Shown: piece by piece, positions 46,610 through 53,823 of the stretch
Layout: each line of letters begins with the position of its first letter
How positions within the stretch are numbered: the first letter of the stretch is position 1
DNA from: Bosea sp. F3-2
GTDB lineage: Bacteria; Pseudomonadota; Alphaproteobacteria; Rhizobiales; Beijerinckiaceae
Assembly: GCF_008253865.1 (NCBI RefSeq)
Contig: NZ_CP042331.1
Span: 1,550,001 to 1,614,000, forward strand
Length of the DNA: 64,000 bases
Direction of reading: 5' to 3'
Translations under genes and position numbers: made by a program
Notes under the pieces: model-generated
Database searches by the model: none
Seen by the model: the letters and a program-made list of their open reading frames with translations, nothing else
Told to the model about the DNA's origin: nothing

Positions 46610-47775
46610 GCCGCCTCGCCTCTGGCCCAGCCTTCCTTGGTCTCGGCGATGAAATCGGCGAGGCGCCCGGCCACGATGGCGGCGCGCAGGCCTGCCATCA
46701 GATCGTGGTAGTAGGCGAGGTTCACCCAGGTCAGCAGCATCTTGCCGAGCATTTCCTCGGCCTTGACGAGATGATGCAGATAGGCACGCGACCAGCTATT
46801 GGCCGCCGGGCAGGAGGATTGCTCGTCGATCGGGCGCGGGTCCTCGGCGTGCTTGGCGTTCTTGAGGTTCATCCGGCCGAAGCGGGTGAAGATCTGGCCG
46901 TGGCGGCCGGCGCGGGTCGGCATCACGCAGTCGAACATGTCGATGCCGCGCGCGACCGACTGGATGATGTCGTCCGGCGTGCCGACGCCCATCAGGTAGC
47001 GCGGCTTCTCCTGCGGCAGATGCGGCTCGACCGTCTCGATCATAGCCAGCATGATCTCCTGCGGCTCGCCGACCGCGAGACCGCCGACGGCGTAACCCTT
47101 GAGATCCATGGCGGCAAGCTCGCGCGCACTCTCGACGCGCAGATGCGGCACCGCCCCGCCCTGGACGATGCCGAACAGCGCCCGCCCCGGATGACTGCCG
47201 AAAGCCGTCTTGCAGCGCTCGGCCCAGCGCAGCGACAGTCGCATCGCCTTCTCCGCCACCTTGTCCTCGCAGGGCAGCGCGACACACTCGTCGAGCTGCA
47301 TCACGATGTCGGAGCCGAGCAGGTTCTGGATCTCGACCGAGCGCTCGGGGGTGAGCACATGCTTCGAGCCGTCGATATGGGACTGGAAGGTGACGCCCTC
47401 CTCCGTCAGCTTCCTCAACTGCGACAGCGACATCACCTGGAAGCCGCCGGAATCGGTCAGGATCGGATGCGGCCAGTTCATGAACTTATGCAGGCCGCCG
47501 AGCCTGGCGACGCGTTCGGCGCCGGGCCGCAGCATCAGGTGGTAGGTGTTGCCGAGCACGACGTCGGCGCCAAGCGCCCTCACCTGCTCGGGGTACATGC
47601 CCTTCACGGTCGCGGCGGTGCCGACCGGCATGAAGGCGGGCGTACGGATGACGCCGCGCGGCATGCTGATCGCGCCGGTGCGGGCGGCACCGTCGCGGGC
47701 GGCGACATGAAAGGCGAACTCCGTGGCGGCGGGTTGCGGCGCCAGCGGCTCGGTCATCTTGGGCTGAACGGTCAT
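46606..47775 (-). CDS. tgt: tRNA-guanine transglycosylase with altered zinc-site region
   Basis: The 389-residue enzyme has catalytic Asp regions LTDSGGFQVMSLSQLRK and GIDMFDCVMPTRAGRHGQ, and GNTYHLMLRPG. It exchanges guanine 34 for preQ1 in GUN-anticodon tRNAs. The usual CxCxxC zinc motif before SRAYLHHL reads DEQSSCPAANSWSRAYLHHL, leaving only one Cys. This may be a lineage form. A second start, ATG 18 nt in, is possible. The gene sits upstream of a membrane protein with a 4-nt overlap. Confidence 0.94.
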   Translation of the reverse strand: MTVQPKMTEPLAPQPAATEFAFHVAARDGAARTGAISMPRGVIRTPAFMPVGTAATVKGMYPEQVRALGADVVLGNTYHLMLRPGAERVARLGGLHKFMNWPHPILTDSGGFQVMSLSQLRKLTEEGVTFQSHIDGSKHVLTPERSVEIQNLLGSDIVMQLDECVALPCEDKVAEKAMRLSLRWAERCKTAFGSHPGRALFGIVQGGAVPHLRVESARELAAMDLKGYAVGGLAVGEPQEIMLAMIETVEPHLPQEKPRYLMGVGTPDDIIQSVARGIDMFDCVMPTRAGRHGQIFTRFGRMNLKNAKHAEDPRPIDEQSSCPAANSWSRAYLHHLVKAEEMLGKMLLTWVNLAYYHDLMAGLRAAIVAGRLADFIAETKEGWARGEAA

Positions 47776-47843
47776 GGCCTGCGAGGTAGAGCAGCGCGGG
47801 GATTTAGGGAAGAGCTACGCGCGCCGGGCGGCTGTCTCTCGCC

Positions 47844-47945
47844 GTCATGCTCGGGCTTGACCCGAGCATCTCATAGCCCGAGGGCTCCCTGAGCCTGTTC
47901 GGCAAGAGGTTCTCGGGTCGGCGCTCCGCGCCGCCCGAGAATGAC
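47844..47945. repeat. Dispersed hairpin repeat, family C, copy 2
   Basis: It opens GTCATGCTCGGGCTTGACCC and CCCGAGCATCTCATAG. It closes GGTTCTCGGGTCGGCG and CGCCCGAGAATGAC. It relates to 11997-12092 and lies between tgt and the ArsC-like gene. Confidence 0.75.
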
Positions 47946-47960
47946 GGCAACAGGGAAGGC

Positions 47961-48317
47961 TCACCCCTTCGCCAGCACGGCCTCGTAGATCTCCGGCTTG
48001 AAGCCGACGATCGTCTTGCCCTTGCCGAAATCGAGCACCGGGCGCTTGATCATCGCGGGCTGGGCGAGCATCAGCGCGACGGCCTTGGCCGCATCGAGCC
48101 CTTGCTTCTCGGCGTCTGGAAGCGCGCGGAAGGTCGTGCCGGCGCGGTTCAGCACCGTCTCCCAGCCATGCTCCTTCACCCAGCCTTCGAGCGAGGCCTT
48201 GTCGATCCCGCTCGCCTTGTAGTCGTGGAAGCCGTAGGTCGCGCCATGACCGTCGAGCCAGCTGCGCGCCTTCTTCATCGTGTCGCAGTTCTTGATGCCG
48301 TAGATCGTAATCGTCAT
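47961..48317 (-). CDS. ArsC-family (YffB/Spx-like) reductase
   Basis: The 118-residue thioredoxin-fold protein has the single active Cys in YGIKNCDTMKKARSWL and the C-terminal RPVLDFGKGKTIVGFKPEIY. Single-Cys YffB proteins are glutathione-dependent thiol reductases rather than true arsenate reductases. It is divergent from the following phosphoribosyltransferase gene. Confidence 0.9.
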   Translation of the reverse strand: MTITIYGIKNCDTMKKARSWLDGHGATYGFHDYKASGIDKASLEGWVKEHGWETVLNRAGTTFRALPDAEKQGLDAAKAVALMLAQPAMIKRPVLDFGKGKTIVGFKPEIYEAVLAKG

Positions 48318-48442
48318 GCCTTCATCCGGACTGTGTGAAACGGCGCTGCACCCGCAATCCGCCTGTCATCGGGGTTTGTCAGCAGCGCTGCAAACAGGCA
48401 TGACATGGCGGGTGACATCGTCGGATGCAGGCAGGAGATAGC

Positions 48443-49032
48443 ATGGATACCGTCTCGGCCTCTGCGCAGAAAACGCCGGCTCCACCTGCTTTTCCCATCG
48501 GCGCTGGAAGGACCATCCGATCGTCGGCGTCGATTTTCCCGATACCTCGACCTTCACTTGCGACGGCCGCTGGATGCAGACGGCCTGCGACGCTCTGGCA
48601 ATCCATCTTGGCAAGGAAACCGATCTTCTTGCCGGAATCGACATCGGCGGCCTCGGCTTTGCGGGCGCGTTGGCGCTGCGAAACGGCCTCGGCTTCATCG
48701 ATATCCGCAAGGTCGGTTCGATCCGCGCCGACGTCGTCCGCAGCCTCGCGGCCAATTACGAACTCGGCAATGGCGTCGTCCTGTCGAAGGGCCATCGGCT
48801 CGACGGGCGTCACGTGACCATCATCGACGACTGCCTCGTCACGGGTGGCACCGCGCTGGCGGCGGCGCAGCTGCTTCGCCGGCTGGGCGCACGCTGCACG
48901 CATGCGCTCTTCATCTTCGAACTCGACGGGCTCGGAGGCCGCGAGCGGCTTCTCCAGGGCGGCATCTCCGTGCACGCCCTGAAAAGACTGGCTCCGGTTC
49001 AACCCCAGGAGCTCCCCAGCGACAGGCCCTGA
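48443..49032 (+). pseudogene. Adenine-type phosphoribosyltransferase gene, apparently frameshifted near its start
   Basis: From 48574 onward the frame gives a clear PRT protein: LAGIDIGGLGFAGALALRNG, IDIRKVGSIRADVV and the PRPP motif VTIIDDCLVTGGTALAAA. The same frame stays open back to about 48440 with protein-like HPIVGVDFPDTSTFTCDGRW, but has no start codon there. The only good start, ATG 48443 (MDTVSASAQKTPAP), is in another frame that moves by one base near a TTTTCCC run at about 48493-48500. One lost base would explain it. Translation from ATG 48574 would give a 152-residue protein missing about 45 residues. Confidence 0.62.
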
Positions 49033-49046
49033 AAGGACGCCAGTGC

Positions 49047-49751
49047 TCAGGGGCGCTTCGGGATGTCGAGGCCGCGCTGCACCGCCGGGCGCGACAGGCA
49101 GCGCTCCAGCCAGATCGGCACATGCGTCAGCGCGGAATAGTCGACGAGTTCGCCGGCGCCGTAGAAGCCGACGAGATTGCGCACCCAGCCGAGGATGGCG
49201 ATGTCGGCAATGGTGAATTCATCGCCCATGATCCAAGTACGGCTCACCAGCCGGTCCTCCAGCACGCTGAGCAGGCGCTTGCTCTCGCTGGCGTAGCGGT
49301 CGCGCGGGCGCTTGTCCTCATATTCGCGGCCGGCGAACTTGTGGAAGAAGCCGAGCTGGCCGAACATCGGGCCGATCGCCGCCATCTGGAAGAACACCCA
49401 CTGGATGGTCTCGTAGCGTTTCGCAGGGTCCTTCGGCAGGAGCTTGCCGGTCTTCTCGGCGAGGTAGAGCAGGATCGCGCCCGACTCCCACAGGCCGAGC
49501 GGCTTTCCGTCCGGCCCGTTCGGATCGATGATCGCAGGGATCTTGCCGTTGGGGTTGAGCGAAAGGAATTCCGGGCCCCAGGTCTCGTTCTTGCCGATGT
49601 CGACGAGGTGCGGCTCGTAGGGCAGCTCGAGCTCCTCCAGCGCGATCGAGACCTTCACGCCGTTCGGCGTCGGCAGCGAATAGAGCTGGATGCGGTCAGG
49701 ATGGCGGGCGGGCCAGCGCTTGTTGATCGGGAACGCGGAGAGATCGGCCAT
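49047..49751 (-). CDS. Glutathione S-transferase family protein (YghU-like)
   Basis: The 234-residue protein has a thioredoxin-like N-domain (IQLYSLPTPNGVKVSIALEE) with the Asn-Gly form seen in YghU/YfcG disulfide reductases, and GSH-binding GKIPAIIDPNG, LWESGAILLYLAEKTG. The C-domain is helical (EFTIADIAILGWVRN). It probably acts as a GSH-dependent disulfide reductase. The ATG at 49749-49751 is chosen. Confidence 0.92.
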   Translation of the reverse strand: MADLSAFPINKRWPARHPDRIQLYSLPTPNGVKVSIALEELELPYEPHLVDIGKNETWGPEFLSLNPNGKIPAIIDPNGPDGKPLGLWESGAILLYLAEKTGKLLPKDPAKRYETIQWVFFQMAAIGPMFGQLGFFHKFAGREYEDKRPRDRYASESKRLLSVLEDRLVSRTWIMGDEFTIADIAILGWVRNLVGFYGAGELVDYSALTHVPIWLERCLSRPAVQRGLDIPKRP

Positions 49752-49865
49752 AGGGTGCTCCGGTTGAATCGGGCGAGCTTCGGAGCAGGACGATAGAGCC
49801 GGGCGCGCCCAAAGCAACGGGGGGCCCGGCCCATGGCTGCAAGACCGGCTTGCGCCGGTGCATGA

Positions 49866-50420
49866 TCAGGCGCCGGCAAGAGGCCAGCGACCGAGAATCT
49901 CGTAGGGTTTACTAGGAACGCTGCGGATCAGGACAAAATCCGTCACAGGCCAGCTCAGCGGACGCACGTGGAACGCCTTCGTCCGGAAGCGGTCGTAAAG
50001 GAGCGTCAGATGCGGGCGACCGGAAGATCGCTTGCCGCGAAAACCGCATCTCCCGATCCAACATGTTGTGAAGCCGGTCGGCTCCGATCACGCCATCCTC
50101 ACCGGTGACGACGAGCGCGGGTGTTTTGGCGTTTTGGGCGAAAGTCGCCACTTGGTCGAAGTTCAGCGTGAAGCATGCCTGCCTGATGCGCAGTGCCGCG
50201 CGATGCATCAAGGCAAGTGTTCCTGGGAATCCGGTTCTCTGTTTTCGAGCCAGCCCCAGAGCGTGACGTGGTATTTGCCGACCCCGCGTGGATCGCCGGA
50301 CAGGCCGAGCCAGTTGCGCAGCGCGCACGCCATACGGTCGGCCGAAGCCGCTGCGACCGGGTTCGGCAGAAGCGCGAAGAAGTAATTCGCCTGCCTTGGA
50401 AGCCAGACACTCCGTTCCAT
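49866..50420 (-). pseudogene. 2'-5' RNA ligase (LigT-like) pseudogene with two frameshifts
   Basis: Three frames join to one LigT-like protein. MERSVWLPRQANYFFALLPN to GKYHVTLWGWLENRE (first HxT) is in one frame from 50420 to about 50215. LALMHRAALRIRQACFTLNF to LHNMLDREM is in a second frame to about 50040. GRPHLTLLYDRFRTKAF (second HxT) to the TGA at 49866-49868 is back in the first. The pattern fits one lost base near 50210 and one gained base near 50040. As written, translation stops after 70 residues. Confidence 0.72.
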
Positions 50421-50610
50421 GATCGCCTCCTTCGAAAAGACGGCAGAAACAACACCATAGAACAAAACAAGAACAGCTCAACCATGAAAGAGTTGCCCGC
50501 TCGCGAGGCCACACCGTCACCATAGATGGCTGATGTCGATCGACGACAAGAAAGTCGTTGGAGCGGTTCGCGCTCAAGGCGGGCAGTGCCGCCCTGGAGC
50601 GCCCTCGCTC

Positions 50611-50623
50611 ACTCCCACTCGAT
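50611..50623. repeat. Candidate attachment site (att), copy of the guaA 3' end
   Basis: ACTCCCACTCGAT here repeats 53826-53838 exactly, in direct orientation. The latter encodes the last residues of GuaA (IEWE and stop, on the minus strand). The next bases are TG here and CG there. It marks the left edge of a 3.2-kb insert. Confidence 0.68.
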
Positions 50624-51018
50624 TGCCTAAACAGATCATAAGCATTTGAAATCGAAAGAAAATTTTTCCCTTCTGAATGGAGATACCGACTTTCGGGCCG
50701 TCAAAACGCTATGCTTATGATTTCAAAAGGAAAACCGGCGCCAAAATTTTTCTGTGGCTTCGGCAACCATCGGGGTCGATCGACCCTCTGGACAGAATTT
50801 TTGGGCAAGCCGTTGCCTTGGATTTGACGATCAAAAGTACCGTCACGCCACGCAGCAGACTGGCCGTGCCAAGGCTATGCGCGGATGAGTGTCCTCGGAT
50901 CTTCGTCCAACCTTATCGGTCACAAGTCGCCCGCCTGCTGCTCTATTCGCGAATCGCCGGCCATCGAGCCGGGACCGTCCACGGTCACTTCCCCTCTCGT
51001 CAAGCCATGGGCATTGGC
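50624..51018. other. Left end of the guaA island, no recognisable gene
   Basis: The first 130 bp are strongly AT-rich (runs such as AAAATTTTTCCC), unlike the chromosome around. An open frame runs from 50677 into the HipA remnant on the opposite strand, but I see no protein-like pattern in its first half. It may be decayed sequence that once held an integrase. Confidence 0.5.
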
Positions 51019-52717
51019 TCACTTCTCGGCGCAAGAGTTCAGTATCGGCGTAATCGCCTTCACATGCTCGTCGATCCGCTCAAGCACTTTCGCCGGGACA
51101 ACGTGGCGCTCAGGCAGACGCCACCAGTGTTCGTTGACGAGTTCGACGGTCTCGACCACTGCCTTCAGGACTGCTGGCTCCGGAAGCCTTGCGCGGTTCG
51201 CAAATGCTTTCCATCGCGGTGCTGCTAGCGCCTTGAACGAGCGCTCCCCTCCAAGCGAAAGCGCCATGGCGTCGGCGGGAATATATGGCACGGTCGACAG
51301 GACGTCGTAGATTGGTGCAAGCGCCGGCTTGTCGCCGTTTCCAGGATAGATCAACGACCAGTTCTTCAGGTGCATGTCGCCGTTGCCCGCAATGACGGTC
51401 AGTGCCAGGCGACGGAGCGGTGACAGCCCGACCTGATGTAACCGTTCGAACAGAAGGAAATCATCGATATCCGTCAGCGGAAAGTCGCCCGGCCCAGCTT
51501 CGGACTTTTGACCCAGCGCCCGCTCGACATAGGCGGAAAGACGTTCCGGCGTGACGCCCACACGAAGTTCGAAGTGATCGACCGCAAGAAGATAGCGCAG
51601 CAACGCCGGGTCGGGTGGACGAACCTCGACAACCCGTTCGGTCGGCGGGCGGCGCTTGCGCGGCGGCATATAGAGAAGCGAAGAGGCAAGCGGCAGCACT
51701 TCGAGTTGGAGGCGAGCCCGCGCGCCTATATCCTCCGCCGCGTCGATCTGCGACGTACCCAGCGCGCAGAAGACGATCCGTGCTGACGGTGGCCATGCGG
51801 TCGCTGAACCGCACCACATTGGTCATGCGTCGCTCGATGCGGAAGGTCGTCGTCTCGATGTCGTGAACATGATCATCGATGGCGGCGAATACACGGACCG
51901 TGTCGCGAAGGTCGGTGATGATCGTCTCGCGGGCAGCGACGGTGTCGCGTGCGATGCCGCCCAACTTCCAGCCCTCGGCGATCGCCTCGAGCGCCTGTTC
52001 ATCCTCCAGCAGCTTCTCGCCGGTTTCGAGGATCAGACCACGGAAGCGATAGGGGCTCTCACGCGCGTGAAGGTTGCGGTAGTCTTGGACGACCTCGGCC
52101 TCGATGAAGTCAGTCACGAAACGGTGGACAAGCGCGGTGGCGGTGGGTTGCGCCATAATCAACGCCTCGACACGGCGCATCGTGCCCGCGACCGTACGTA
52201 GATGGTTCATGAAGCCGCGCGCTGCGAGCGCTGCCTCGCGCACGTTCAGCGCCTTAGCGAGCGGATCGTCTTCAACCGACTGAAGAAGCGTCAGGACATT
52301 GAGAACCGCGCCGCCATAGGAGCGGACACGGCCGTTCCGGATATCAAGCAATGTGTGCAGAACCAGTCGTGCCGAAGGATCGAAATCGACGACGCGACGA
52401 TAGCGATCGCGATATTCTACGAGCCAACCGGTCTCGATCAGGCGGTTATACGCGGCGATATAGGTCTGCCCGGCTGCCGCCTGGGTGCCGCCATCAGACA
52501 ACGCCTCCGCTACGGTAGCCCGACCGGCGCGGTCGATGAATTCTTCGATCGCCGCGAAAACGCGCTTACGCGTGGCGATCTCACCTGACTGCCCAAAGGG
52601 ATCTTCGGCCATATGCGTCAGTAAATCGGCAAAGAAATAACGAGCGCTACCGGTGAAGACGCGGAATAACCCCGACGGTACTGAACCGAAGAGATAAGCC
52701 TCCCGCGCCTCGTCCAT
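51019..52717 (-). pseudogene. JetA-like (Wadjet) gene with a frameshift, joined to the C-terminal part of a HipA-like kinase
   Basis: From the ATG at 52715-52717 (good GAGGGGG upstream) the first frame encodes about 305 residues of a DUF5716/JetA-like protein: LFGSVPSGLFRVFTGSARYF, GWLVEYRDRYRRVVDFDP, then long helices ending FRIERRMTNVVRFSDRMATV. At about 51790 the reading moves to another frame (ALGTSQIDAAEDIGARARLQ to VERALGQ), consistent with loss of one CG from a CGCGCG run. That frame continues into HipA kinase sequence: VIAGNGDMHLKNWSL and LAPIYDVLST. The HipA P-loop half is missing. No jetB, jetC or jetD is present, so no working system is expected. Confidence 0.62.
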
Positions 52718-52891
52718 TTATCCCCCTCTCGGTGCCGATCCGACAACATCCCGAAACAACACGATCTCTCGCTTGGTCGGCAGTGAGAGCATACACCCCG
52801 AACCGCGCGCCCGACGCGCGTTCTCTAAATGTTCCATCGACGAGTGAGAGAGTCAATTCACAAGGCGACCGAACCGACCTCGGCCGATTGT

Positions 52892-53437
52892 TCAGTCCAT
52901 CCACTCGATCCTTACTTCACCGGCCAGGAGTGCGGCAGCACGGGCAAGATGTTTCAGGACAGGTCGGCGACTCGACTTCTGAAAGAATCGGCCAGTGCGT
53001 GCCTGCCTGTCCAGTTGCGTCAGTGACAGATGCCTCGATGCCGCTCTTGAGCGAATCGTGTCGAGGGCGGGCACATCGAACGCTACGAGCCGCGCTCTTC
53101 GCCGAGCTGCACTCACGTGCCTTGCCTTGCTCACGATCTGCGACACGCGCAAGCCGGGAAAAAGCACCAGTAGTTCCGACCGGGATGCATTTCTCTCACA
53201 GGCTGCGATGAGACGTCTGACTTCGACAGTCGTCCAGACATGACGACAACGGACAATACCAAGAGATCTGGCACGATGCTTCAGCGCGGAAAGCGTGCGA
53301 TGCGGCAGTTGCGCCTGAAGTCGCGGATAGGAGGGGTATTCCGCTCGAATTCGGTCATCCTCCTCAGCCGACCAGAGCAATGTTGCAGCAGGTCGCTTCC
53401 TGTCCTGCGCCTTAACCAAGTGAGACAAGCTCGTCAT
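52892..53437 (-). CDS. Hypothetical protein with Myb/SANT-like repeats, paralogue 1
   Basis: The 181-residue basic protein contains a Myb/SANT-like unit (LWSAEEDDRIRAEYPSYPRL, then LPHRTLSALKHRARSLGI) and a second one (HVWTTVEVRRLIAACERN, LFPGLRVSQIVSKARHV). The C-terminal half is shared with the adjacent gene (RSRAASRHLSLTQLDRQ). DNA binding is inferred from the Trp/acid-helix-FPG-QI-KA pattern. Its start lies inside the end of the upstream paralogue (26-nt overlap). No known function. Confidence 0.6.
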   Translation of the reverse strand: MTSLSHLVKAQDRKRPAATLLWSAEEDDRIRAEYPSYPRLQAQLPHRTLSALKHRARSLGIVRCRHVWTTVEVRRLIAACERNASRSELLVLFPGLRVSQIVSKARHVSAARRRARLVAFDVPALDTIRSRAASRHLSLTQLDRQARTGRFFQKSSRRPVLKHLARAAALLAGEVRIEWMD

Positions 53438-53753
53438 GCCAGCGCACCATAGGCCTGCCGCCAAGGATTTCTACCGCAAGCTGCAGCGCCCGCCAGTTCA
53501 CATACCGCGGCGAGACGAAGTACCTTTTCGTGCCAAGACAGCGGTCCAAATCGGTCATCGACAAACGAAGATCGTAAGCGCGTTGGCGAATGGAATCGAC
53601 CAGGAGCACACCGGTCGGCAGCGGAGCACGGCGGGGGCGGCGAAATCCGAGATGTGCAGCCTTGTGCCAGATTTGCTTGGAGGTCTTCCCGGGAAAAAGG
53701 CCAGTGAGCTGACCGATCGGCACCCCAGTCACATAGGGTTTCCGCAAGCGCAT
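53412..53753 (-). CDS. Hypothetical protein, shorter paralogue 2 of the Myb/SANT-like gene
   Basis: The 113-residue protein aligns to the second half of its neighbour: IGQLTGLFPGKTSKQIWHKA with LLVLFPGLRVSQIVSKA, DSIRQRAYDLRLSMTDLD with the DTIRSRAASRHLSLTQLD segment, and RPMVRWHD with EVRIEWMD. It lacks the first SANT-like unit. A stop lies nine codons upstream of its ATG, so it is either a truncated duplicate or a naturally short form. It lies between guaA and paralogue 1, inside the att-bounded insert. Confidence 0.57.
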   Translation of the reverse strand: MRLRKPYVTGVPIGQLTGLFPGKTSKQIWHKAAHLGFRRPRRAPLPTGVLLVDSIRQRAYDLRLSMTDLDRCLGTKRYFVSPRYVNWRALQLAVEILGGRPMVRWHDELVSLG

Positions 53754-53823
53754 CGCGTGAGCGGAAGGTTGTAGCGGCGGTCAATACTCGCGCCGAAAAT
53801 ACGCTATTGCCGCCAATTCCCCT

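Noticed and set aside
46606..47775. tgt as a pseudogene
   Set aside because: Despite the reduced zinc motif the frame, length and catalytic Asp regions are intact, so it is kept as a gene.
49912..50577. Independent 221-residue minus-strand protein
   Set aside because: Its useful part is only the middle segment of the frameshifted LigT-like gene; its N-terminal third is out-of-frame translation of that gene and intergenic DNA.
50677..51228. Plus-strand gene at the left end of the island, possibly an integrase remnant
   Set aside because: The second half is antisense to the HipA remnant, and I found no recombinase catalytic residues in the first half.
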